DNA of 64,000 nt from Diploscapter coronatus (GCA_964036155.1 OZ038423.1:27357249-27421248), one strand, 5' to 3'. Positions 35,801-50,400 are shown, counted from the stretch's first letter. Made by a program: numbers and translations. The notes: generated by a model from the sequence alone, not told the origin.

Positions 35801-37806
35801 AATCAACCACGGCTCCAGTACCTATGACTACGACAGTTTTTGTGACGCACACCCCTCCTCCGCCAGGTAGAATTTTCTTCTTCCTTTAGCATCTCTAGCC
35901 CATTGAATCTTAGAAAAAATGAAGCTAGCTTTGATGAATTTTGAAATTTATTCATGAAACTTCCGACCCATTTGTTTTTATTTTACGAGGATTTCAATGC
36001 AATATTAGCAATAACAGTCATTTTCCTTCTCCTGACCGAACCTTTTGAAACATATTCTAAATTGTCTTATTTCAGAAGGTTGCACGACCAAGGATGCTAT
36101 TGGGAGATACGTCTTCGCTCACGTTGGATCTGTCATTCGAGTAAGAAAGCTAATATTTTTCTAGAAGCTTCTGAAAATTCTAGAGCACCTTTTTAAAAAT
36201 TGCGTAATTTCTCAGAAGTATCTGGATTGGTCGAGTCGTTGTTCGTCTTGGTGCGAGTGTGCTGCGGAAGATGAACTTGTTTGTGACACTCTTGGATGTC
36301 ACGACGAGGGAAATTGTCAGGCGCCGCTTACCGCTATCGGTAGGTTTTAGAATATTCAAAAAATGTTCTGATTTTCCATAACTTTAAAAAATTTGTATGG
36401 ATAAAGACTTAGATTCTTTAGACAACGTAACCTCACTAGAGATAGGTAAGCTAAAAAACCACTTTAGTTCCTACTGGGTTGGTTAACCTAAGCTTTTTTT
36501 TTTCTTTAAAATCTACTAGCTTCTAGAATAGGAAGACTATTAGCTTTGAAAAGTTATCGATTTTCCGAGGATTCGAATTTTCAGAGTACGGCGAAAGGAT
36601 TTACCTGGAAAGTAGAGGGGCGTGTTTTTGCGAGTCGGCAAAATTCATCTGCGACTTACCAGAGGAAATGCCTGAAGCCTATCCAGGTAGTGTTGAAATT
36701 CGACGTTTTCAATAAAACTGGTTGTTTCGTAACTGAACAACAAAATGTCGAAGTTATTTTGCTAAAGTGCTTTTCTGAAACGTAAATTTTCAGTTTGCAA
36801 ACATTTTGTTTTTTTTTTATTAAATATTGTTGAAATCGATGAATCAAAGCCAATTTCGATAATCAGTTTTCAACTATATTTGAAACAGTTCTGAATTTTA
36901 AAATACAAACTCGATATCAATAAATAAAATTGCAAATTTTCAAGGCTTATTTTGAAGCTTATCTTAACAACGTATCCTTAGGCCTCTACCTCTCAGTGGG
37001 ATATTCGACGAAGGACGTCGAGTTGCTACGAAAAGAGGTGCCTCAGGAGGTTCTCGACAAAGCGGGATTCGTGTCTTCGGATGCCTCAAGGGACATCGCT
37101 AGTAGGCTTCAGATCGAGTTCGAAAGGCTTTTACCTAAAGTTCGTTCTGAAAAAACCTTATTTACTTACTATTTCTTAATTTTTTCCCGAACAAAAATGC
37201 TCCCGAATTTTTTTTCTTGATGTCCCAGAAAATTTAAACGTAAAGCTGTCCGATAATTTTTGAATGGAAATTGTTCTAGAGCACCATAAATTTTGTATTT
37301 TTATTCTGTGGCCTTCCAGAAACTCCAATGTCGAATCGTGATGATGCCTGAAATGTCAGAGGCTGGAGCGGCGTTTTATCGAGTCGAGTGGTACGGTAAA
37401 AACGAGGCACTAAATCACACGAGGGTGCAATGGCATCATGGGGATGCGGAGAAGGTCGGTTCTAGTTTTCTAGATGATACATTTTTCGATTTTTCCTTGG
37501 CTTACCTTTAATTTATTCTTATTTTGATTTTTTTCTAACTTTTGTCTTTTCAGGAATGCTCCCCCTACGTAAAACGGTTAGCGGACATTTTCGCTTTATC
37601 TGAAAGTCCGCGCTTTCAACTGGTTCTTTCGATGATTAGACAAATTAAGGTACGGTATTTTTCGCTCCATTTTTACCCGTTCTTTAAAAATTCAGGTACT
37701 AGATTATTTGGATGGTATTCCGGAATCTTCTAGTCGAGATATTTTGAAGACCAGCCAATTGCTATGGATCATTATCAGTTTTGTGATAGTTAATCGGATT
37801 TTCTAG
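29824..37806 (+). CDS. GDNF-receptor-alpha/GAS1-like multidomain protein, predicted GPI-anchored
   Basis: 32 exons in consistent phase give 1210 residues. Exons 1-16: 29824-29893, 29980-30090, 30290-30385, 30426-30522, 30566-30660, 30706-30761, 30883-30977, 31028-31149, 31199-31317, 31353-31614, 31658-31785, 31833-31903, 31949-31976, 32038-32146, 32783-32901, 33026-33124. Exons 17-32: 34077-34171, 34222-34320, 34528-34622, 34667-34767, 34927-35112, 35159-35283, 35406-35684, 35730-35866, 36076-36140, 36216-36339, 36422-36445, 36585-36686, 36958-37139, 37320-37454, 37554-37649, 37696-37806. It has a signal peptide, then at least four GDNF/GAS1-type Cys blocks (for example CLHLRSTCLRDYECRSLLDEF; CQDAIARCEAADECRWQL), Thr/Glu-rich linkers (exons 10, 22-24), a further Cys block (exons 25-28) and a conserved-looking C-terminal domain. 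The end SSRDILKTSQLLWIIISFVI resembles a GPI-attachment signal. Such proteins are cell-surface co-receptors; its ligand is unknown. Confidence 0.85.
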
Positions 37807-38390
37807 GAGAAATACGTCATTTTACTTTCTATTCTGCAAAGTTCGAATAATTCTCGAGAAGTAAAATGATGAGAAAACTATTCAAGAGAATAGATTTTCA
37901 AACAACTCAAACGATATCACTCAATACGGTGTCATATTTTATCTTTATCAATTTGTTTGTCAGATTTCTATTACTATTATGCTTCAGAGAAATACAAGCC
38001 TTATCATGGTAAAAAAAATAATCATTTTGGCACGATGTTAGAAATATTTTAGTTTTCTTCGTTGTTTCGTGAAGTGTAGGCTTTCCTTTGGTTCGCTTTT
38101 ACTCGTCAATAAACATGAAAACACGTTGCGGCGAAATAGCCAATTTTGTTCGAATTCTGCCTTTTCACGTGATTGGTTTTACACCAATTTATCATATCTT
38201 ATCATTTTTGATCAATTCATTAAATTTCAAATCAGGAATTCAGGAAAATGTTTTTTTAAAAATAAATTTAATAGAAAAGTTTACCATTTTTCCATGATTT
38301 TCTTGAACTGCTTCGTTACTTTTTCCGGAATTTCTTTAAACTTCTTTGATTCTTCGTGATTTTTTTTAATTTTTGGAAATTTCAGGTGAC
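37807..38390. other. Short intergenic gap before the nischarin-like gene
   Basis: About 580 nt of AT-rich DNA holding the 3' end of the GFRalpha-like gene and the promoter of the next. Both genes are on the plus strand. No regulatory element could be singled out. Confidence 0.4.
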
Positions 38391-38395
38391 GCCCC
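38391..38395 (+). promoter_or_regulatory. Candidate spliced-leader trans-splice acceptor of the nischarin-like gene
   Basis: A TTTTTGGAAATTTCAG acceptor ends at 38395, nine nt before the ATG at 38405, with no upstream donor evident. In nematodes this placement is typical of SL addition; it is an inference without RNA data. Confidence 0.4.
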
Positions 38396-38404
38396 GCCTA
38401 CGCG

Positions 38405-41400
38405 ATGGCGTTCCTGTGTATCGAGTCGGTGTCGCCCCAAATGGACGCCAATTTCAACGCCAAGGTCCTCAACTATAAAATCGTCGAGGACGGCCGATAT
38501 GCGGTTGGTTTTAGGGAAATTAAAAAATATATATGGAAAAAGGATGCGACTTGATAAATTCAACTTGCGTTCTATCCGCAGAAATAATTGAATTTTTGTA
38601 CTAATTAAAAAAACTAAAACGAGTTATGTTGCGAGAAAATCTTAAAGTCGAAAAATGATTGTTTTTGACAAATTGTAGTCATAACTTGAAAAGAAAATAA
38701 CTATTTTGAAAGAAGCTGAAAATAATTAGGTTTCAAGAAATTGTTGAGTTTTTGATGAGATCATCTGGATACTTATAAAAATCTTCAAATTTCTAGTTTT
38801 AGCGGAAACTATTGAAGAATATTTCCAGGAAATTTATTTTGGGTTCTTTATTCGTTTTGAAAAAAGCATGCAATGTTCAGCTGTACACGATTCAAATCAC
38901 TGTGGATTCGTACGTGTGGACGGTCGAGCGACGGTACAGGGATTTTGACAACCTTGATCAGGTATTTTTTCCTTATACATATTTTATATAAAATTTCTTT
39001 TAAAAATATTTTAAGGATTTATTTCAAGAAATTTTCTAAATCATGGAATCTCGATTATTTTTTCTGAGATAATTACTTTCAGCGCCGTTTCCCCGACCGC
39101 AAAAAGTCTTTTCTGCCTCCGAAAAAGCGGATCGGCAATTTGGTAAGTGATTTAAAAAAAATCATTTTTGATATGTATACATAACTCAAATCAAAGCTTA
39201 TTTTTATGCCGAGCCTTAGCTTTTCCTGAAACCTATTCAAAACATTTCATTTTTAGAAATATTTTTCTTTTTATTCTTACTCTCCCGCAGACCAACTTTG
39301 ATTAGCAGATGTAAAATTGGAAACTATAAGTTATTTTTGTGAAACATACCAAAAGTTTTAGGTCTTTTCAATAATATTCGTAAATGGCACACACGAACAT
39401 CAAGTCCAAAATTTGAATTTTTCCTATTTCTTTGAAACATAGCAAATGAATATTTTCCAGGAGTCGGATTTCTTGGAGGAGCGTCGAGCGGAATTGGAGA
39501 AGTACGCGCGTGCTCTGCTCGAGTTGGAAATCTGGCTGCAGAAGCAGAAGAAAGTCGCCTCGCTCCCACTGGTTACCGCAAAGTTCTTCGACTTCCACCA
39601 ATACGTTAGTTTACATTATTCATTGTTTTATTTTATTTTTAAAAAGTGAAAAAATGGGGTTTGATTCGAGAAAGTGAATGGAAACTTGGTACTTAGATTT
39701 TCATCAATACACTGGGTTAGTCCTCCTCTTATTAAAGGAAGAGAATTAGAAATGGGGATTTAAATGAGTTGTAGAGGATTTGGTATAATGAGTAGGAGCG
39801 CGAAATTTTTGCTAAACTTTTCATCCTTCGGCCTAATGGCCTTGAATGGGGAAAATAAGTTTGGGATTGGGACTGGTTTAAAAAAATGATTGAATCTGTT
39901 GACCTCTATAATTCTTCCTAGCATTATCGCGAGATGAGGTAACTTTTCTTTCATGAAACATGCTGATTTTTCTTGAACTTTTTCACTTTCATTTTGCACC
40001 AACAAAATATCCAAACTTTATTATCAGCCTCGAAAATACTTACAAAATATTAAAACATTGGCAGTGAGAATAATGAAAAGTTGCAAAGAGATTCACAAAA
40101 ACGAGCAAAGCTTAAAACTTATTTTGCGAAGAAAATAATTTTATTGATATTGGAAATCCCTGCTGCAGAGAAAAGAATAACTTTGGAAAAGATTACGGTA
40201 GCTTCTGGAAAATTTCACTACGTTTTTTATCGACACTTTCAGAAAGAGGTGAAATTCCAAAAACAAAGAAAGGATCATGATATTTAAAAAAAATATTTTT
40301 TAAAGTATTCCTGTAGCTTCTTGCAGAGTTCATTAACTTTTAAACTTTTTCTTCTAAAACTGAACTATTCAAAAAGCCTTATAGGGTTACAGTAGCTTTG
40401 AAGGTAGCTGGTTTGTCCGACTATTACATTGAACCTTGGCGAAGCTCGTGCATAAAAATAAGAAAAAAATAATGCTTTGATAAAATACATGAGGATCGAA
40501 TAAGTTTGCTAAATTACTGCAGAACATATGTTTGGGAGAAAGCATAGTTACAATTGAAAAATAAAAAAGAATAACTATTTGTGATTAGAAAGAAAAATTT
40601 GATAATAAGAAAACATAATTAGCACTAGGCCAGGAAAATCAGGATTACGGTGAATTTAACTAGGTCGAGATAATTTCAAAAATCGATAATTTTATTCGAA
40701 TAAAAATTCAGAACGTTCACTTTTTGCCAAAAATGTCTATATAAAAGAATGCAAAAAATCGCGAACTTCACAAATTTCTATAGGTTTTCTGGAAGAACAT
40801 CAAAATATTAGGGGTGGAAAAACTGGTGGACGACTTTACAAATTCCCTCTAGTTGTCTAACTCTCTTCGTCTGGGTTGTGCGCAGTCAGTTCTCCCCTCG
40901 ATCCGGTGGCTCTCCTTTTCAGTCTCCAATACTGAAGTCGGGTCCAGAGCTCTCTGTAATTAAAAACCATCGATTCAAACTCGAAATTATAATATTGACC
41001 TTAGTTTTTCCCTTTAATTTTAACGAGCTAGTTTATTTTGTGATATTTTGTACCTGAGAGCGATGTAGATCATCAGCAAGTTTTTGAGCGGGAACAGGGA
41101 CGGATCATATTTGTGACCGTGACGCTCGACCTCCAAGAAGATGTACAGGTAGATGCGCAGACCGAGGACAGGGGCGTTCACCTAAATACCTCGAAAATTT
41201 TGATCTTCAAGAATTTTTGGTTTAGTTTTGGAAAGCAATTTGGGTAGGTTTTAAAGATTTGGTAAAAACAATTTTGCGACTTTTATTAATCAAAAAATGG
41301 GAGAAAGTTAGGAGTTGTTTAAAAGGTTTTATATAAACAAAAAATGTCCAAAGATTGTTCACACGATTTCTCAGGTATGTGTGTAATCAAGAAGTTACAA

Positions 41401-44400
41401 AAATAGGCTAGGCTAGGCTTCAGCATTTCGCATAGATTTTCGACAGCAATTATAACATTATAATATGAGCGTTCCCTTTCCAAATAAAAAGTTACAACAA
41501 AAAACTCACCAACAAAACGTAGAGGAAGGCCCAGATTTTGTCCGAGACGAGGAAGTAGCCAGGGAATCGGCCAAATCGCAACTTGAACAGGGCAAAGGTG
41601 GGCATCACGAAGTTGACGCATGAGACCACGAGAATTGCCAATTCCAACCAAAAGGGCAGAACCCAGGGGTCTTTCTGGAAATTTGTCCGATTATGCTAAA
41701 TTTTGGAAAATTGATTTTTGATCATTTTTATAAAACTATCTCCATGAATTAACCATTAGCTTTCCTGGGAAATTTTTGGATTAGAGAAAAGCTGATCTTT
41801 TTTTTGGAATAGGTCAATCCGAAAAATTAGAATTACATTGAATCTGAATGGATTGGTATGTTTCGCGTTTTTTTAAAGTTTTCTCATCGCTAGACGAAAT
41901 TTATCATTATTTTTGTGAATTGTCCCTTCTTTTCAAAAATTTCGTAGCATACCCAGAAATTCAACTTACCACTGCCTGCCAGAGCAAGTCCAGGAAGTAG
42001 ATGTTATCGACGAGATCCAGACAAATTGCGGTGGCCAAATAGGAGATGTAAAGTTGTCTGGGAGAACGCAGAGGTGTATAGTGGTGAGCCTCGAGGATGA
42101 ACATGAAAATGACGAACGACAAAGACAGCGTCAGTTTGAAGAGCATGTCGTCGAAAATCTTGTCGTTGTTCTGGAGGGCCGTCGGGGGGATCTAAATTTG
42201 TTTATTTAATTTTTTTAAAATTATCCATCTTTTGGAAATTAAAAAATATTTTTGAAAAGTTCTAATTTTCACTAACATCCTGGTGGAAAATTCGGAAGCA
42301 GGTGGCGATTTTGGCGACCAAAACCAGCGAGTAGATCAGCCACGCAACCCAAGCGTACTTCATTTTTCCGTCTAAAATTGAAATTTTTCTAATCTGGATA
42401 GATTTAAAAAAAAAAGCTACAAGGCATAGTTGGGATCTGTGGCAGTATTCTGTCATAGATGTTGTAATTAGAATTTTTCAAAAATTCATCAAATAGGTTT
42501 CAAATTTGGTCATTATTTCGAATTTTTCACCATTTTCGATCACTAGTCAGCTAAAATCCAAAAAAATCAACTTACCAACTGAGCAAACTTCCTCCATTTG
42601 GGTTCGGTTGTATTTGATGGCCAAAATTACGGTGACGAAAAGGGCCAGTATGACCACGGCATCTAAAAAGTTTGAATATTTCAAAAATAGATTACTGTAT
42701 ATTGTAACTTTTTTCTAGAAAAAATTCAGATTACTATAGTTTTAAAATTGAAAAACTGAGGTGATAAAATTGGTACAAAAATTTTACCTGGTCCAATCCA
42801 TCCATACCAATAGGTGTCGCCTTTCCACGAGATAAAGTAATAATCGATAACGCCGAATTGAAGAATCACCAAAAGTAGAGCGATTATAAACGACGTTATG
42901 TCGACGAAGGTACGCACTCCGCGGCCTAAAATTTATCGTTTTTTCCTAAAAATTTCAAATTTTTTAGTTCTTAAGTAATTCTCTACTTATTTTGGAACGA
43001 ATAGAATTTTTTTAACGAGTTCCTTTCTTTAACGCTGAAGTGAATGGTCAGATTTTAGCTTTTTCCCTGGCAATTTTTTAAAATTTTAATCCAAGCCTTT
43101 GCAAAACTGAACCAAAGTCTTTCTTTTTTATGATTTTATGGGCATTTGTAAACATAGCAAAAATAGTTGAATTCGTATAAATTCAAATTTACCCGGTACA
43201 ACAGCCATGGTGTAGTACTTGGTATTGGGGACGGTGACTAGTGCTTGAGCGTCTGGGTCCGATTTGTCGGCTAGAACTAAGGCTGTCGACGGTGATTGAC
43301 TCTGCTGTTTGTAGGGAAGATCCTCGCGACCTTCGTAGTACTCGTGATGGGCTAAATTTGGGGTCGTTTTTACTTTTGGATGAGGTTAAAAAAATTTTAA
43401 GGACAATAAATTGACAAGGAAATTAATTCATTTGGCCTGAATTTTAATAATTCTAAAATTGTCACTCAAAAAGAGTTTTTGAACAAGTTTCATTAAATTT
43501 TAAGGGTCGTAGATTTGACAATAATCGAGTAGAAATTCTTTCTTGCGGCTTTAATCTAACTAACTTTATTTAAAAATGACCGATTTTTATTATTTTTAGT
43601 TAGGTTTCAAAATTTCTTCAGAAAATATTGGGAATTTTATCAAATTGATCCCTAGGCAAGTTTCCTTCGAAAAAATCAAAGTCTTACGAATAAACTCGTC
43701 TCCGACCTCCTCGACCGCTTCTTCTCGAATGTGCGTGGGGTCTCGACCGATATCTGTAATTAACGCTAATTAGTGTAATTAGGTAATTAATTGGGGCAAT
43801 TCAATCGATTTTTAACCTAGCTCAGTATCTTGTGAGTGAATCAGAGGCTCTTTCGAGGAAATAGCTTCAGATTCTTCAGTAACAATTTCTAGAATAGGTG
43901 TATCGGCAAAATTATAAGTGGTGGATATTAAAATTGGGGTGGATGGTGGTGTAGTGGGTAAGGCATCGTAATTTCGGGAGGACATTTTTACAAAAATTAT
44001 TGACTTCGTCAAAGTCTGCGAAAATTAGCGCAGACATTTTTTGAGCCTCTATGCTAATACGTAGAAAAAACCAAATTCACTAATTTAATATTTCAACCGT
44101 TTTTCAAGGTCTATGATAAAACATTAAGGAAATATTTTTTCTTTGAAGGTAGAAAAGAAGCTTACAAAAGATTACCCAAAAGCATTATGTAAGTGTGAAC
44201 TGTAGGCTTTTTTCTTTTTAAAAATCATCCCAGCCTGTTGCTTTGCCTATCTTTTAACATGGGGAAAATATTTTGCAAAAAATACCTTGAGAGCACAAAG
44301 GGTGAAAAAAGAGTTGCAAGAAGGTTGGAAATTTGAGTAAAGGCTCCTGGACGCTTTAGCAGAAAGGAAGGGTCGCTAATTGTTTTTCTAGCCTTTCATA

Positions 44401-47400
44401 ACTTTCTTTCTTTAACTTGCTGCCTTTTCCATAATATTTCACTTTCTTTATTTCTCTAAATTTTACTCTTTCCTTCTCTAACTTTAGACTTTTCCATAAC
44501 TCTCATTTTCGCTTCTTTTCTCCGATTTTCTAACTTTCGCCTGCAAAAATGTCTTTGGTTTGACACGAGATTAGTAGTAACATCTCAAAGCAAACAATAT
44601 GTATCAAAGTGAAGCGAAAGTTGACTCAAATAAGCTTAAGCAAAATCGACTTTTCATGAAGGAACCGACACTTTTCCATGAAACATGAAATTTCGAGAAT
44701 CTGGGAAATCGGTCAATAAGACTTGGGATAAATAACTTTTTGATCGCGGGTTTAACACATTGCCATTAATTTAGTTACCATTTCGAGAGAATAGACAAAT
44801 TTTGAAACATAGGATATTTTTGGAAATTGAGAAAAAGCGGGCTCTATTGATCTTCATCTTGTTTCAAAATTTGAGAGATTGGTGCTAAATCAATAACAAA
44901 TGACTCGTATATAATACCAGACTTATTTTAAATGATTACTTTCCAAAAATGCAATTTCTACGAAATTACTCCAAAATTTTACTTTCTCAATATGGTAAAT
45001 AGGAAATTGTAACTGGGCATGAGAATGGGAGAATGGGGTAAAAGAGACCACAACTACACAAGAGCGCTGAATTGACTATGCGAAGACAAATAATGTTGGA
45101 CTGGTCAGGAGGCGAAATAGTTAGGCAAATTGAAGAAAGGAAAAGATAGAGAAACAGAATAACGAACGAAATAATAGAAGTTTTGGAGTAATAGGAGGGT
45201 AAAGTTTTGAGGATAAATGGTGGACTTTGGGAAACGTTAAATCAGAGCATATCAAAAAGTTACCGAGAAATCGAGAATTTATTTTTTGGTGGGAAAATAT
45301 GGGATGATTTGTAACATAGCTGCAATATTTCTGAGTTCTAGGCATATCCTGAATGAGCGTCAATTATTTTGCTCAAAATACAACAAATTTTCGAGAAGTG
45401 ATTCGAACAATTTTCATCTTACTTTTTCAAAAATTGAAAAGAGAACAATTAGTGATGATATTCCTCACAAAATATAGTCTCTTTGAAACATTGGATTAAA
45501 AATTTCAAAATTATATATCAAACATGCGATCTAGAACGCTTTTATCCTAAAGATACAAAATATTCGCGCACGGATATATGAAAGCCTCTATATGGACGGA
45601 TAATTAGCATATGCGACCGACCGAGCACCTGGTCGAAGAGATACAAAAGAGTAGAGAATAATTATCTAGGTAGACAGAGAAAATGGAAAATAGGGTACAA
45701 TCTAGGTAGAGTAATGGATAGATAGGATAGATTTCAGGGGTATATTGATAAAATGAAATTTGGAGACCATTTTTTGATAATGCTGGCAAATTTAGTGATA
45801 ATTTTAAGAAATCTAAAATTGAGATAATATTGTAAATAATAAGATTGTTTCTAAAAAGTGATACTTTCTTCTAATTGATAGATACTTAGTGATTCAATAG
45901 CAATGTATGCGTATTTTTAAAGGTCGATTTCTTAACTCAAAGTTCGTTTTTACTCTAGCTCCATTTATCCCATCCCTAAAGCGGCGTGTTCATTTGAAGT
46001 TCGGTTGCAAATTTCGTACGTCTTTGTTTAGGGAATTGAACATTTTTGGAAATAGCATTGAAAAATTCGAGGGGAAAAGAACTTTTGCAACAAAGACAGA
46101 AAAATAGCATGTGAAATTGGGAAAGGAAGAGATAGAAAATAAGAAATATTAGGGGAAAAGATAAAGAAATTTAACTTTCAGGGAATAGTGAGTAAAATCT
46201 AGAGGGGAAAAGAAAGATACGACCTACGAGAAAAATAGTCATTAGTTACATTCCACAAAGATGTCGGAAGAATCCTAGATGAAAACTCAGATTTGGAAGC
46301 ATTTTGGGATAAGCTAGACTAAAGAATGCTACATTCCTAGACATGGGCTAAGACAAATTAGGTAAGGTTACAACTTTTGGAGATCTAGTAAGATAAAACA
46401 AGTCTATAGCTTCATGATAGAGAATTGGTCTGGCAAGCTGGTTAGAATGAATTTTATTGGAGTTACATTCTTTGAAGATCTAGTAAGATACTCTAAAATT
46501 TACGATCATATGATAAAGAACAGGGGAATAAAACCGACTGGTGTAATTTTAAGAAGGTCCGGAATCGACTTGAAAAGGGAAGAGCTCGGTCGCTTTTTTT
46601 TCTTCGACTAGATCTAATCAACTCATCCCTACCTACTTTCACTCGTTGAGAGTTTTTGAAGAAAAGAGGAACTTCACGGACCGGGCAAATCCTCGGGACG
46701 CGTGTTCTTATTTTACCGACGGCAAAATTGCCTAGTTTAGAGGAATAACCGAGCCAAAAGTAGGCAGAAATTGAATGGGACGCATTTTTCTACGGGGAAA
46801 CTCCTTTTTGAAAAACTACTTGGCTTCCCGAGTACTAGAAATAAGCAGCAATTTGTGCGTTTTGTAAACAGAATGGCAAAAGGATCTAGCTAGAAAAGGA
46901 AATAGGATAAACAATTTTTGATCGAGTGAACGAATTAGGTGGCTTTGAATAGTGAGATTAGTTGATTTGGAGAGTTATAGCTACTTGTTCAACCTTCAAT
47001 ATTTCGAAAGTTTATACGAATTAATTTGACGAATAACTAAAATATAGGTTCTGCTAAAGTTGAAAAAACCTTTTGATTAAAAATTAGTTAACCTTCAATC
47101 TTATTCAAAGAAAATGCAGAATTTCATTTTTAATGAATGAAGTAGCCGTTTATAATCAACCAACCTATTGCGGCCTAAAATTTCTGACTTAAAAAATTCC
47201 AGATCTAAAATATTTACCTAAAAATTTAGATAACAGAAATTTTGTGACTAATAAGTCGATAGTTTCATGCAAAATGCTTAGGGCTTAATGACAGAAGGTT
47301 AGCTCAAACGTTCCCTCAACCTAACCCAAACCCAGGCATAAACTCAAATAAAGGAAACGGAAGGTCGGCTCAGTGTCACGCTTAGCACAACGCACAGCGC

Positions 47401-50400
47401 GCGGTGAATGAATGCAAATAATTTAGGGAAGCGTCTAGCGGAAATCACAATAATAATAATAGTTCATGATATATGAATACGGTTATAATTTGGTCAAAAA
47501 TTCATGTTTTGGTTTTTCTGGAAATAATAAAATTCTTCTTTATCTAAAATGAACTTTGGAATAGATTCCTTTGAATAAGCTAAAATTAGAAAATCTCGAA
47601 TATGAGTGGATTTTAGGAAAATTCGAAACATCTTGGCCAACACTTTAGAAAATGACTTTTTCTGAAAGTAGTTATTTTTGGGTCAGTCGGATTTTATACA
47701 CCCGGATATATCCTCGAGATTTGTTCGTAAGAAACTGTAGGGAGGAATGAAAGAAGAATAGAACAGAAGAGAGGTCAATAAGGGATGAATATTTGTGAGG
47801 CGAATAATACACTGCGAAAGAACAGACAGGGAGTCTATTCAGTGTTAGAACAACAAAAGGAAAGAAACATTTTAATGAGAAAATAATAATGGTTCAAAGA
47901 GAATGACCGAAGATGGATTTTTAGAGACTTCTCAATAAAGATCAAAACTATCCATAAATTGACAGATTTGGAGATTTTTATGATTTATGAAGTTGTTTGG
48001 AACGTAGGAAACAAGTTAGAACAAATACTAACTTCTTCAGATAAGTTTAAATGAGTTCAATAAAATAAAAATTGTTGAGACTTGTAAAGTTTAAAGAGAT
48101 TTTTGAAACCTAAATATAATATCTAAATATAAATCGGCATAAATTAGAGCACTTATTCAAAATTACTAGAAAAGTGATTTCTCAAACTGTGAAAAACTCG
48201 AAACCGCATTGCGCCACTTTTCCACGATAATAATGCGTATGTGCATTGTACGATGTGCACTGATGCGCATATTTTACGTTTCAAATTAGCCCTTCCCTTC
48301 CTTGCCTTTGACTATAACAGTCTAGCCCTAGTTTCATAGATGGTCATGTTATTACGCCTATTGTGAGCAGTTTTCTCTCGGTTCCCTAAAATTCAATACT
48401 ATTACTTTTTCTTCGACTCTTTCCTTTATAAAATGCCATACTATCTCTTTCTCCCTGACTTTCTAAACCTCCAAAAAGTCATACTATTTTCCAAATTATT
48501 TGCAACCCTTTCTGGGATCCACACTATGTCGATAGATTTGATGGAATAATGATGGCACCCTTAGGTGAAAATAGTTTAGAAAAGAAAGAGAGAAAAAGAA
48601 GTAGGATAGGGAAATAGTACTGGAATTGAAGAGAGAAAGAGAATTTTCTCTGGAGAGGTCAAAGATGGGAGAATAGGGAAAAACAAGAGAGAAAAAGAAA
48701 TAAATAACAGCTGGCCTTTATTTTTTGCTCAACTCAATCACACAGGAAAGATGACCACTGGCGAATAAAATAGGGGAGGAACATCCGTTTTTCGAGAAGG
48801 TTCCATGACAAAATGTTTAAAAGGCTTCAAAATTTTGGAAAGTATCGTTGAAAATTTTGAGAAAGTTTCATAATTTTTGAAAGATTCATCGAAAAATTTC
48901 TAATGTTTCAAACGCTATTCGGTTTAAAAAAATCGAATCAAGTTCGCTCAATTTGACAAGAAAGTATATGACTAATTTGGTATATATTGTTGAACATTTC
49001 AGGCCAATTTTTCTGACAAAAATTTACGAAAAGATCAATTTTCCTATCTTATTATAGATATTCGAATGTTATTCATTCTTTTTCGTTGAAAACTAGAATT
49101 TCTATTTTCTGGCACAAATATTTTCGAGTTGATTTTCAAATGGTCCAAATCCGGGGGATTTTTGATAAATCTCCGAAAATCCGGGAATTCCGAATAAAGA
49201 ATTAAAGGATGAGCCGCGCCGCATAGGCAATTGGCCATAGCGCAGTTGAATTAACGATGAAGCATGATTTACGGCGTTGTCAATTTAGCGTGATTTATGA
49301 CGAAAGGGGTAAAAGGGAACGCCCAGACTGAACAGACACAAACGGAAGTATCGCGTGCGCGGAAAAGTCGAGAGAGGAGTTTTGGGTTTAGGTTCTAAAA
49401 ATGGAAAGTAGAAAGGAAAAGAAGTTTGGAATACCTTAGAAGCCTTTTAGTTGGTATGTTAAAATCGGGACTTTGGAAACCTTTGAAATTCCTATTTAGA
49501 GAAAAAAATGAAGTTTGGAATGACTAGAAATTTTTGAGAAGTTTGGTTGAGGGAAAACTCCAAGCTTTCAGACTATAGGTGCAGAAATAATAATATCGAA
49601 GTTTGAAATTATTTTAATTTTTTGGGCTTACGATAAAATTCTAGAACTAGATCGCATTAAGCATATTTTAAAAAATAATAAAACTTCTGAAACCTACCAC
49701 GATTATCCATATAGAGAGTAAGCCTTATGCAAGGCTTACTGTATCTTCCACCAAAAGACTAAAAAGTCTGGAATCCCTTGAAAAATCGAGCAAAATTACC
49801 TGAAACCGAAAAGTTGTAATTTCAGAACGTTTTTTGTAAAGTTTTGGAACATAAAAAATCGTCGTCAATAGAGAAGAAAAAGATAGATTACAAAGAACTG
49901 AAGAGGGGTTAGAGAAAGAAAGATTATACGGGGAAGAAAGGGAAGGGGGCGTGGCATATTTCGTCGTTTTCTGCATCTCGGCACCACATTATTTCTCCGG
50001 AATTTTCGCGTCTGCCAACGGATGACCCTTGCAGCAGAGAAATAGTAGACCATGAGCTCTTTCTTTTCCTCTAACTCTCCCATACTATTTCCCCTTTATC
50101 TGCATCTTTCCTATCTCCCACATTTATGTTATTTCGTATTTTGGCGAATGTCCAATAGATCAAAAACATCCTAGTATGGGGATTTTTGCAAGGAGCCGTA
50201 AAAGGGGTTAGATGAAGGAATTTCAGGAAATGCTCACTTTCAGGATATAAAGAAAAAAAATAGAATTTCACAAATTTTGTTTTCTTTTTCTTTTATCCTT
50301 TTACTCTATTTCATTTTTCTTTGCCTCTTACTTCTCTTCTCAGATATTATCTTTAACTTTTTCCCATTTTCTCCATCTTTTTTCTTCACTTCCAATACTC

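Noticed and set aside
36945..37220. Exon start at the CAAG acceptor (36944) in the GFRalpha-like gene
   Set aside because: Phase does not match the preceding exon; the acceptor 13 nt further on (36957) does.
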